Source: Candidatus Methanoprimaticola hominis (lineage in GTDB: Archaea; Thermoplasmatota; Thermoplasmata; Methanomassiliicoccales; Methanomethylophilaceae). Taken from it: a DNA stretch of 5,171 nt. The stretch spans positions 1 through 5,171 of the forward strand of contig LVVU01000245.1 in assembly GCA_006954465.1 (NCBI GenBank), read 5' to 3'. This document shows, piece after piece, positions 1 to 5,103 of the stretch. A model generated the notes under the pieces. It ran no database searches, was not told where the DNA came from, and worked only from the letters and a program-made list of their open reading frames with translations. A program made the translations under genes and the position numbers. The first letter of the stretch is position 1. Every line of letters begins with the position of its first letter.

Positions 1-476
1 GATTCACGGAAGGAGAGGTAAGCGCTGCTTTGAAAGCATTCGAATCCTCTGACAAACTCGATATCGTAAAGAAATGGTGTGGCGGATACCGCTTCGGGTG
101 TACCGAGATATACAATCCCCGTAACATGATGAGATTCATCTCTTGGAAACGCACAGAGATCCCTGACTTGATAGACAGAGAGGCTCTGGTGGAGGATCTC
201 TTGGAAAGCAACACCGCTGAGAAATGTGCGGACCTCACAAGGTTGATCCAGGGCGACTCGATCGAATCCGACCTTGTGGATTCGTTCCCATACGATGTCG
301 CCAGAAGATCTAATGAGCCCCCATACCGGCGGATGGCCATGTCCGGATATCTCGACGCGATACCTTCGAAGAAGAACGACATCTATGGAGAAGAGCTGTT
401 CGAACTATCCATACCGAACGAATGGATGAATATACTCGTCGGAAGACTCGTAGAATCCTGCATCCGGCGGACATGA
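1..476 (+). pseudogene. AAA-ATPase-like family protein, C-terminal part, truncated
   Basis: The frame is open from base 3, so the gene starts outside the window; the TTG at 30 is not its true start. 157 residues are visible. FTEGEV at the beginning, then GYRFG (visible residues 28-32) and EIYNP (35-39), a MSGYLDA segment and an ELSIPN motif (about 134-139) match, in order, the end of the predicted AAA-ATPase region (PF09820-type) and its linker, as found in multicopy families of gut methanogens. Full-length relatives continue after IPN into a PD-(D/E)XK nuclease-like domain (PF08011-type); here the frame stops about 20 residues after IPN, at TGA 474-476. Several usually conserved positions differ (CGGYRFG for the common YDGYRFG, YNPR for YNPW), and the usual YW-NTS motif after YNP is not recognisable. 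I infer a decaying or C-terminally deleted copy. Family recall is from memory of motifs; the pseudogene status is moderately sure. Molecular function of the family is not established. Confidence 0.55.
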
Positions 477-489
477 ATGACCTCCAATC

Positions 490-516
490 ATCGGAATCAA
501 GCCCGAACGATCCGAT
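490..516. terminator. weak inverted repeat between convergent genes
   Basis: ATCGGA (490-495) and TCCGAT (511-516) form a 6-bp stem around a 15-base loop in the 47-base gap between the convergent AAA-ATPase-like gene and proB. It could help end transcription from both sides, but there is no T-tract and the loop is long, so this is a weak candidate. Confidence 0.2.
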
Positions 517-523
517 CCGGAGT

Positions 524-1633
524 TCAGAGCAACGCGATGTTCTCCGACAGGACGGCATCGTCATGACCCTTGCGGCCGAGGATCGCACCTATATCGGAGC
601 TGCGCTTGCCGGCGATCCTGAGGAGCTCGTCCGAATCATAGGACACTATGCCCTTTGCGACGACATCGCCGTTGCAGACGATCTCCACGACATCGCCCTC
701 ATCGAACCTGCCCTCGATCCCCTTTATGCCCACAGGGAGAAGAGATCTGTGAGCGAGGACCGCCTTGCTGGCGCCCTCGTCTATGACGAGCTTTCCTACG
801 GCGTGCGCGGACTTTATCCAACGCCTCTTCTTCGATATGCCGGATGGGGCCAGGAAAACCGTTCCGATGTCCTCGCCCATGGATGCTTTGAAGACCACGT
901 CGGGCTCCTTGCTGAGCGCTATGACCATCATGCACCCGGCATCCCTGCATATCTCCGCCGCGTCGAGCTTGGTCTTCATTCCGCCGGTCCCCACTCCGGA
1001 GACCGCCTTGCCTGCCATGTGACGGACGGAATCGATATCCTCGACGACCTGGACGAGCCTGGCTTCGGGATTGGAGGATGGATCGCTGTCATACAGTCCG
1101 GCGACGTCCGAGAGGATTATGAGCAGATCCGCATCGGTCCTGCTGGCCACGATGGCGGAGAGCGTATCGTTGTCTCCGAACTTGATCTCATAGTCGCTGA
1201 TCGCATCGTTCTCGTTGAAGATGGGCACGACGCCGCACTTCAGGATGGTCTCGACGGTGTTGTTGAGATTGACCGCCTGGCTTCTGATCGAGTAATCGTC
1301 CATTGTCAGGAGGACCTGCGCCACGAGCATCCCGTGGTTGCGGAAGCTGTCGCTCCACTCCTTCATCAGTATGCTCTGGCCCACGGACGCGGCAGCCTGC
1401 CTTATGGGGATCTCCTTGGGCTTCGCCTTCACGCCCATCGATCTGAGTCCGATGGCGATCGCTCCGGAGGATACGATGAGGACCTCCTTGCCTTCGGCCC
1501 TGAGCCTCGATACCTGCTCGGCCACCGAATCCATGAATCCCCTGGATACGGCGTATCCGGAGCCCATGATAGACGAGGAGCCGATCTTCACGACCACGCG
1601 GGTGGCGTCCTTCAGGATCTCCTTGCGGTCCAT
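524..1633 (-). CDS. proB: glutamate 5-kinase (gamma-glutamyl kinase) with PUA domain
   Basis: Cytosolic enzyme of the first step of proline synthesis: L-glutamate + ATP gives L-glutamyl 5-phosphate (EC 2.7.2.11). The 369-residue product has the amino-acid kinase fold in residues 1 to about 260: VVKIGSS (14-20), SSGAIAIG (55-62), the glutamate-binding NENDAIS (140-146), FGDNDTLSA (152-160), LSDVAGLYDSDP (174-185) and GTGGMKTK (215-222). A PUA domain follows at about 275-360, beginning GKLVIDEGASKAVL. Length and order match the long ProB form. The start at 1633 is chosen because MDRKEILKDATRVVVKIG is the normal N-terminus; the frame stays open upstream to 2035 only because it lies antiphase inside proA. 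The start overlaps the proA end by 22 bases, with GGGGGA about 5 bases before the ATG, suggesting translational coupling. Family members are typically feedback-inhibited by proline; that is not readable from sequence. Confidence 0.96.
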   Translation of the reverse strand: MDRKEILKDATRVVVKIGSSSIMGSGYAVSRGFMDSVAEQVSRLRAEGKEVLIVSSGAIAIGLRSMGVKAKPKEIPIRQAAASVGQSILMKEWSDSFRNHGMLVAQVLLTMDDYSIRSQAVNLNNTVETILKCGVVPIFNENDAISDYEIKFGDNDTLSAIVASRTDADLLIILSDVAGLYDSDPSSNPEARLVQVVEDIDSVRHMAGKAVSGVGTGGMKTKLDAAEICRDAGCMMVIALSKEPDVVFKASMGEDIGTVFLAPSGISKKRRWIKSAHAVGKLVIDEGASKAVLAHRSLLPVGIKGIEGRFDEGDVVEIVCNGDVVAKGIVSYDSDELLRIAGKRSSDIGAILGRKGHDDAVLSENIALL

Positions 1634-2949
1634 CGCTGTCCCCCGAACGGGTACTCCTCTTTCGAAGGGACGTGCTTGAACCTCCTGCATCCGGGTCCGA
1701 CGTAGTCCTTCACGACCTGACCGTTCCCGATGAGGACGTACTTGTAGATCATCAGGCCCTCCATGCCCACCGGTCCGCGGGCATGGATCTTGTTGGTGCT
1801 GATGCCGACCTCCGCACCCTTCCCGTAGCGGTATCCGTCGGCGAAGCGGGTGGAGGCGTTGACGAACACGTCCGCGGAATCCACTCCGGCGACGAATCTG
1901 GCGGCACGGGACATGTCCGATGTGACGATCGCATCGGTGTGATGCGATCCGTGGGAGTTGATGAACGAGACAGCCTCCTCCAGGGAATCCACGACATGGA
2001 CGGAGACGATGAGATCGCCGTACTCGGTGTCCCAATCCTCATCCGTGGCCGCGACCGCGTCGACGATGCTCCTCGTGCGTCCGTCTCCGCGGACCTCCAC
2101 GCCCTTCTCCCTGAACAGCGGGACCATCCGGGGGAGGAACTCCTCTGCGACCTTGGAATCCACCAGGAGGGTCTCCATGGCGTTGCAGACGGCCGGGTAC
2201 TGGACCTTGGAGTCGAGGACCACATCGCAGGCCATGTCCAGGTCCGCCTTCTCGTCCACGTACACATGGCATATCCCTGCGGCATGCCCGAGCACCGGGA
2301 TCTTGGTATGACCCTGGATGTACCTGACGAACTCGTTGGATCCGCGAGGGATCAGCAGGTCGATGTAATCATGGAGACCGAGTATCCTGTCGATGTCGTC
2401 GCGCGATTCCATGAGGACAAACGCTTCCGCGGGGATACCGACGGATGCCGCGGCATCCCTGAGGATCCTGAACAGCACCCGTATGGATTCGGCGGCTTCA
2501 CGACCTCCTTTGAATGCGACCCCATTGCCGGATTTCAGGCACAGGGACATGATCTGCGGGACCACGTCGGGGCGCGATTCGAAGATCACCCCGAGCATCC
2601 CGATGGGGCAGCGGATCTGGAACAGGGTGAGCCCATCATCCAGATCGAGTTCGGACATGACATCGCCGACGGCCAGACGGATGACGTCGCGTATCCCGTC
2701 GATCATCCCGTCGATCTTGGCATCGTCTATCGCGAGCCTCTTGAACATCGACTTCGAGATCTCGCCCGCATCCACCAGCATCTCCCCGTTGGAGAGGTCC
2801 TTCGAATTGGCCTCGAGGATCTCCGACCTATGGGTGTCCAGCGCTTCCGCCATGGCCTCCAGGGCGGCATCCTTGACCTTCGTGGGGACGGATGAGAGTT
2901 GGATGGAGGCCGTCTTGGCGGCCTTGACCTCGGCGATTATGTCCGACAT
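1612..2949 (-). CDS. proA: glutamate-5-semialdehyde dehydrogenase (gamma-glutamyl phosphate reductase)
   Basis: Second enzyme of proline synthesis: NADPH-dependent reduction of L-glutamyl 5-phosphate to glutamate 5-semialdehyde (EC 1.2.1.41), which cyclises to pyrroline-5-carboxylate. The 445-residue product is colinear with the aldehyde-dehydrogenase-like ProA family: CPIGMLGVIFESRPDV (114-129), GNGVAFKGGREA (141-152), RGSNEFVRYI (202-211), IPVLGHAAGICHVYVD (217-232), the catalytic-cysteine motif YPAVCNAMETLLV (251-263, Cys255), GSHHTDAIVT (334-343) and the C-terminal block VFVNASTRFADGYRYGKGAE (361-380) followed by GISTNKIHARGPVGMEGL. Start ATG at 2949 is the normal MSDII-type N-terminus, with GGTGAT 11 bases upstream. 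It is the first gene of a proA-proB operon, the reverse of the common bacterial order. No key residue is missing. proC must be elsewhere. Confidence 0.97.
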   Translation of the reverse strand: MSDIIAEVKAAKTASIQLSSVPTKVKDAALEAMAEALDTHRSEILEANSKDLSNGEMLVDAGEISKSMFKRLAIDDAKIDGMIDGIRDVIRLAVGDVMSELDLDDGLTLFQIRCPIGMLGVIFESRPDVVPQIMSLCLKSGNGVAFKGGREAAESIRVLFRILRDAAASVGIPAEAFVLMESRDDIDRILGLHDYIDLLIPRGSNEFVRYIQGHTKIPVLGHAAGICHVYVDEKADLDMACDVVLDSKVQYPAVCNAMETLLVDSKVAEEFLPRMVPLFREKGVEVRGDGRTRSIVDAVAATDEDWDTEYGDLIVSVHVVDSLEEAVSFINSHGSHHTDAIVTSDMSRAARFVAGVDSADVFVNASTRFADGYRYGKGAEVGISTNKIHARGPVGMEGLMIYKYVLIGNGQVVKDYVGPGCRRFKHVPSKEEYPFGGQRWTARRS

Positions 2950-2988
2950 AACGACGGCTCATCACCGACCATTAAGATAACGATATCC
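2950..2988 (-). promoter_or_regulatory. proA promoter and ribosome binding site
   Basis: Reading toward proA, GGATATCGTTATCTTAAT (complement of 2971-2988) is an A/T-rich island that can act as a TATA box. Its TTATCTTAAT part is centred about 26 bases before the ATG, so a start there would give an almost leaderless mRNA. GGTGAT (complement of 2961-2966) matches the anti-Shine-Dalgarno end of archaeal 16S rRNA and lies 11 bases before the ATG; it would be used only if transcription begins further upstream, for example at the TATA-like box at 3033-3040 read in reverse. Which start is real cannot be decided here. Confidence 0.45.
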
Positions 2989-2991
2989 ACT

Positions 2992-3001
2992 GGTCCGGAC
3001 C
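2992..3001. promoter_or_regulatory. perfect 10-bp palindrome upstream of proA
   Basis: GGTCCGGACC is its own reverse complement. It sits between the proA and tRNA TATA-like boxes, just upstream of the presumed proA TATA box, where an operator or activator site could lie. A 10-bp GC palindrome can also arise by chance. Confidence 0.25.
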
Positions 3002-3032
3002 GCCGCATCCGCAGAACATCCCCAGAAATCCC

Positions 3033-3040
3033 TAAATATC
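3033..3040 (+). promoter_or_regulatory. TATA box for tRNA-Ser
   Basis: TAAATATC stands out in a GC-rich stretch and is centred about 26 bases before the tRNA 5' end, the standard archaeal spacing. Read on the other strand it is GATATTTA and could also direct transcription toward proA, with a leader of about 60 bases. Confidence 0.7.
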
Positions 3041-3062
3041 GTGAGGCAGTCGGGATGCTCAA

Positions 3063-3147
3063 GCCGAGGTAGCCAAGCCCGGTATGGCGGCGGTCTCGAA
3101 AACCGCTGGAGTAATCCTCGGGAGTTCGAATCTCTCCCTCGGCGCCA
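3063..3147 (+). tRNA. tRNA-Ser (anticodon CGA), CCA encoded
   Basis: The gene folds as a complete class II tRNA. The acceptor stem GCCGAGG/CCTCGGC is 7 bp and perfect. The D arm is GCC/GGC with GG in the loop. The anticodon stem GCGGT/ACCGC encloses loop CTCGAAA, with anticodon CGA at 3097-3099 reading UCG serine codons. A 13-base variable arm contains a short GGA/TCC stem, as expected for serine. The T arm is GGGAG-TTCGAAT-CTCTC with one G-U pair. The discriminator is G (3144), as in archaeal tRNA-Ser, and CCA is encoded at 3145-3147. There is no intron. The tyrosine recombinase gene beginning 143 bases downstream, with its 3' end facing the tRNA, suggests that the tRNA 3' half serves as an integration site and has been regenerated by the element. 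Confidence 0.97.
3115..3147 (+). other. presumed attachment site (attL) in the tRNA-Ser 3' end
   Basis: Tyrosine recombinases of archaeal plasmids and viruses commonly recombine at the T-arm/acceptor end of tRNA genes. Here an intact integrase gene lies just past the tRNA 3' end, so the crossover copy is expected within about these bases. The partner copy (attR) should be a direct repeat at the far end of the element and was not found inside the window. The exact core limits are therefore inferred, not seen. Confidence 0.45.
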
Positions 3148-3169
3148 CCTTACCCTTCTGGCACCCCTC

Positions 3170-3195
3170 ATGGCGAGGAGGAACTATCTCGCCAT
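3170..3195. terminator. 8-bp inverted repeat after tRNA / integrase
   Basis: ATGGCGAG (3170-3177) and CTCGCCAT (3188-3195) are perfect reverse complements around a 10-base spacer. Lying between the convergent tRNA and integrase transcription units, it may be a terminator stem or a protein binding site. No strong T-tract follows on either strand. Confidence 0.35.
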
Positions 3196-3267
3196 AAAGA
3201 CTCATTCTCCCGCGAAAAACGTAGCAAAGCTGCCGGTCTTCACAGTGTTGTTAAGTGGTTTCGTGGA

Positions 3268-3283
3268 GGATTCTACGGAATCC
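3268..3283. terminator. hairpin with UNCG tetraloop next to the integrase stop
   Basis: GGATTC (3268-3273) and GAATCC (3278-3283) pair perfectly around TACG. Read on the + strand this is a C(UACG)G loop, a member of the very stable UNCG tetraloop family; on the - strand the loop is CGTA. It starts 7 bases beyond the integrase stop codon. It could act as a 3' stem or as a recombinase or accessory-protein site near the attachment site. Confidence 0.35.
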
Positions 3284-3290
3284 GCCGTTG

Positions 3291-4529
3291 TCATTGGTCC
3301 TCCCGTGGCGCAGAGCGCCTGCTATCGAACCCTCTGGGCATCTGGGAGTCGTTGTACTCCTGGGGAGCGTCCTCCATGTGCTCGAAGGTCTTCGCGACCT
3401 CCTTTACGGCGACCGCGTGCTTGACACGTGCGTAGTGCTGCTCGGTGGTCCTGGTGCTGAGATGGCCCATCACCACGCTGACGACTGAGATCGCCACGCC
3501 TGCATCCACGAGCCTCTGACCGTAGGTGCGTCTGCACTTGCGGAGATCGAGGTCGATGCCGAGGTCCTTGGAGACCCTGTCCGCATACATCCTCGTGGTG
3601 TTGCTCGCAAGATAACCGTCCGTGGGAACGGTGCCGAGGAACAGCGCCCTCGTGGATGCGCCGATGGCCCTGACGTGCTTCTGCCTCGCGACGAAGTACC
3701 TGGTGAGGAACGGATACGCGTCCGGGTGGATGGGCGCTTCCCTCTCCTCGCCGTACTTGCCCTCGCCCTTCGGGTGGAGGACCTCCACAGTCCATGTCCC
3801 GTCGTTGATGTGTATGTCTCCGACGTTGCACAGCCTGAGCTCCTTCGACCTGAGGCCGGAGCAGATCGCGAATATGACCGTCACATACCTGACCATCCCG
3901 GACCAGTCGTCCTCATCGACCTTCTCGGCCGCTTCAAGCACTGCCCTGATCTCCTCGGGGGCGAGAGAAGGGAGCCTCTTGTGGCTGGCCGAGACCTTCA
4001 GGTGAGGGTACTTGGCGAGAGCGGTCTTGTACGCGTCGTTGCCGATGAAGGTGAAGATGTTCGACAGTGCCGCCATCTCGTGGACCATCTCGGAGTCGGA
4101 GACGTCCAGGCTCATCCTGTAGGAGATGAAGTTGTGGACGTCCTCGGGAGTGAACTTGGCGGGCGACGTGGTGGAGAGCTTCCCGAGCCTGTACAGGTAA
4201 TCGATGTCCTTGTCCATTCTCTTGTATCTCCTCCATACGCTGTCCTTGGTCCCCTCCATGTACTTGCGGTCCATGGATCTCATGAACTGCGCTCCGTAGG
4301 TCTTCATGGTGGCCCTGCCTCCCGATCCGCGCCTGTCGGACTTGCTCGGGGAGTAGGACACCTTATCGGTGTCGAGACCGGGGGTGGTCTTCCTCTGGTG
4401 GTTGCTGGTGGTGTTGACGTCGAGGTACGGTACGGTTGCGTCGAAATCCTCGGGCATCTGGCTTGCTGGCGTGTCTGCGTAGTCTATGGTGTTGTATTCT
4501 CTTGTCTTCCTTTCGTCGGGCATGACCAT
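3291..4529 (-). CDS. tyrosine recombinase / integrase of a tRNA-integrated element
   Basis: Site-specific DNA recombinase of the phage-integrase family, expected to insert and perhaps excise the element at the adjacent tRNA-Ser. The start at 4529 (MVMPDERK) is chosen because GGAGG (complement of 4537-4541) is 7 bases before it, while the longer start at 4580 would lie about at the presumed transcript start. This gives 412 residues: a polar N-terminal extension (1 to about 75), an alpha-helical core-binding domain (about 78-185) and a catalytic domain (about 190-385). Catalytic elements: Arg227 in SGLRSKELRL, Lys254 or Lys258 in HPKGEGKYGEER, box II as R330-K-C-R333 in DLRKCRRTYGQRL, His356 in VMGHLS, and the nucleophile Tyr366 in TTEQHYARV. 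Box II has Arg where most relatives have His (HxxR); substitutions here are known in archaeal integrases. The gene is intact and not split by the attachment site, unlike SSV-type integrases. Its codon use resembles that of proBA, so the element appears adapted to the host. Confidence 0.93.
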   Translation of the reverse strand: MVMPDERKTREYNTIDYADTPASQMPEDFDATVPYLDVNTTSNHQRKTTPGLDTDKVSYSPSKSDRRGSGGRATMKTYGAQFMRSMDRKYMEGTKDSVWRRYKRMDKDIDYLYRLGKLSTTSPAKFTPEDVHNFISYRMSLDVSDSEMVHEMAALSNIFTFIGNDAYKTALAKYPHLKVSASHKRLPSLAPEEIRAVLEAAEKVDEDDWSGMVRYVTVIFAICSGLRSKELRLCNVGDIHINDGTWTVEVLHPKGEGKYGEEREAPIHPDAYPFLTRYFVARQKHVRAIGASTRALFLGTVPTDGYLASNTTRMYADRVSKDLGIDLDLRKCRRTYGQRLVDAGVAISVVSVVMGHLSTRTTEQHYARVKHAVAVKEVAKTFEHMEDAPQEYNDSQMPRGFDSRRSAPREDQ

Positions 4530-4536
4530 TTCCTTT

Positions 4537-4541
4537 CCTCC
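4537..4541 (-). promoter_or_regulatory. ribosome binding site deciding the integrase start
   Basis: GGAGG on the - strand, 7 bases before ATG 4529-4527 and 13 before the next in-frame ATG at 4523. This spacing favours the start at 4529. Confidence 0.75.
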
Positions 4542-4569
4542 GTTGCTGTGTGAGGGCCTTACACCCTCC

Positions 4570-4666
4570 GAATACTGCAAGTGTTCTCATCGTATTTATA
4601 TCCTCTGAAATCTGCAAGCGTAGAATACGGCAAGAATTGGAAAGAATCGGTGCGGAAGTCTGCAAA
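4570..4666 (+). repeat. four 12-bp direct repeats, consensus GAATACTGCAAG
   Basis: The copies, all on the + strand, are GAATACTGCAAG (4570-4581), GAAATCTGCAAG (4607-4618), GAATACGGCAAG (4623-4634) and GAAGTCTGCAAA (4655-4666). Starts are 37, 16 and 32 bases apart. All keep GAA at the front and GCAA near the end; copies 1 and 3 differ by one base. They lie in the gap between the divergent integrase and winged-helix genes. Copies 1 and 2 flank the integrase TATA box. Such arrays are typical of operators or of arm-type sites for an integrase or its directionality factor; which one is inference. Confidence 0.7.
4593..4603 (-). promoter_or_regulatory. integrase TATA box
   Basis: GGATATAAATA on the - strand (complement of 4593-4603 is GGATATAAATA) is a good archaeal TATA box. 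Transcription should begin near 4571, leaving a leader of about 40 bases that contains the GGAGG site. Copies of the 12-base repeat lie on both sides of it (4570-4581 and 4607-4618), so a bound protein could block it. Confidence 0.7.
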
Positions 4667-4671
4667 TGCAG
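4660..4671. promoter_or_regulatory. palindrome CTGCAAATGCAG overlapping the fourth repeat
   Basis: CTGCA (4660-4664) and TGCAG (4667-4671) are reverse complements around AA, so the fourth repeat core is also half of a dyad. It lies about 25 bases upstream of the TATA-like region of the winged-helix gene, a plausible dimer binding site for that protein's autoregulation. Confidence 0.4.
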
Positions 4672-4694
4672 GCTTTTACACTTGTACTAATCAG

Positions 4695-4707
4695 ATAATA
4701 TAATAAA
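4695..4707 (+). promoter_or_regulatory. TATA-like region for the winged-helix gene
   Basis: ATAATATAATAAA is the most A/T-rich run in the intergenic region. Its centre is about 31 bases before the ATG at 4732, so the mRNA would have a leader of only a few bases. GGGG at 4715-4718 is a poor ribosome binding site at a long 13-base spacing, which also fits a leaderless or near-leaderless transcript. Confidence 0.6.
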
Positions 4708-4731
4708 GAGAGAAGGGGATATGGACCAACC

Positions 4732-5034
4732 ATGGACGCAACCACGCTGATCATCGAGCAGCGCTTCGCGACCTTCATCCTGCTGAACGTGTACCGCAAC
4801 CCGGGCATACTGAAGAAGATGGCGGTCGATGAGGACGGCGGATCGATGAGAGTGAAATACCAGACACTGAACAAGCTCATAGACTACGGATTGATCCGCG
4901 AGGACGAGCAGAAGTACAAACACAACGCCAAGCCGCTGTTCTGCACAGACATGGGGAACATCGTCGGGGAGAACCTCGAGAGGATCTACAAGGCGCTGCC
5001 TCACAGGGAATGCAGTCCCGACGAGTACAAGTGA
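4732..5034 (+). CDS. small winged-helix DNA-binding protein, possible element regulator or directionality factor
   Basis: The product is 100 residues. Residues about 8-60 fit an archaeal winged helix-turn-helix: a first helix (IIEQRFATFILLNVYRNPGI), a second around LKKMAVDED, a recognition-type helix at MRVKYQTLNKLIDYGLI, and a wing beginning IREDEQKY. The C-terminal part KPLFCTDMGNIVGENLERIY matches the closing 'T-x-x-G' strand/helix seen in MarR/ArsR-like and archaeal phage-type regulators. There is no membrane segment or enzyme motif. It is divergent from the integrase gene, and the gap between them holds four direct repeats and a dyad. I infer that it binds there, either to control the integrase promoter and its own, or to steer recombination as an excisionase-like factor. 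The fold assignment is fairly sure; the role is not. An upstream ATG at 4721 is out of frame. Confidence 0.8.
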   Translation: MDATTLIIEQRFATFILLNVYRNPGILKKMAVDEDGGSMRVKYQTLNKLIDYGLIREDEQKYKHNAKPLFCTDMGNIVGENLERIYKALPHRECSPDEYK

Positions 5035-5063
5035 TCGTTCACATCCAGCTTGCAACCAGGCGG

Positions 5064-5079
5064 CCCTGACGTGTTAGGG
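5064..5079. terminator. 6-bp hairpin after the winged-helix gene
   Basis: CCCTGA (5064-5069) and TTAGGG (5074-5079) pair, with one G-T pair, around CGTG, 29 bases after the stop codon. On the + strand it is followed by A-rich, not T-rich, sequence, so it is a weak terminator for the winged-helix gene; it may instead be part of an insertion sequence end. Confidence 0.25.
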
Positions 5080-5086
5080 TCTGTAG

Positions 5087-5096
5087 AAAAATAAAA
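5087..5096 (-). terminator. T-tract ending the right-hand minus-strand gene
   Basis: On the - strand this reads TTTTATTTTT, beginning 7 bases past the TAA stop at 5104-5106. Archaeal RNA polymerase often terminates at such T-tracts without a stem. Confidence 0.4.
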
Positions 5097-5103
5097 TTCA
5101 AGA

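Noticed and set aside
422..1705. 427-codon open frame on the + strand
   Set aside because: It is the antisense of proB, whose motifs and length are unmistakable; the composition (many His, Asp, Arg) is typical of a GC-rich shadow frame.
1634..2035. N-terminal extension of proB to 2035
   Set aside because: These codons lie out of phase within proA and encode an arginine-rich, non-homologous stretch; ProB normally begins at MDRKEILK.
1672..2895. 407-codon open frame on the + strand
   Set aside because: Antisense of proA, with no recognisable motifs and shadow-like composition.
3041..3424. 127-codon + strand frame through the tRNA
   Set aside because: It runs across the tRNA gene, the intergenic hairpins and the antisense of the integrase; no coding features.
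4143..4153. TCCTCGGGAGT shared with the tRNA variable/T-arm region
   Set aside because: An 11-base match in 5 kb of GC-rich DNA is expected several times by chance, and it encodes the normal core-binding domain of the integrase.
3675..4553. 292-codon open frame on the + strand
   Set aside because: Antisense of the integrase; rich in Val, Gly and Asp with no domain signature.
4530..4580. Longer integrase start at ATG 4580
   Set aside because: It lies upstream of or at the transcript start expected from the TATA box at 4593-4603 and has no ribosome binding site, whereas ATG 4529 has GGAGG at good spacing.
4721..4750. Nine-codon upstream frame MDQPWTQPR overlapping the winged-helix start
   Set aside because: The ATG at 4721 probably lies before the transcript start set by the TATA region at 4695-4707, and the frame is too short to support.
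4687..5055. 122-codon open frame on the - strand
   Set aside because: Antisense of the winged-helix gene, running through its promoter; the opposite strand has the coherent domain.
5049..5055. CTTGCAA as a fifth copy of the repeat
   Set aside because: Only the short core is shared (in reverse as TTGCAAG), without the leading GAA.
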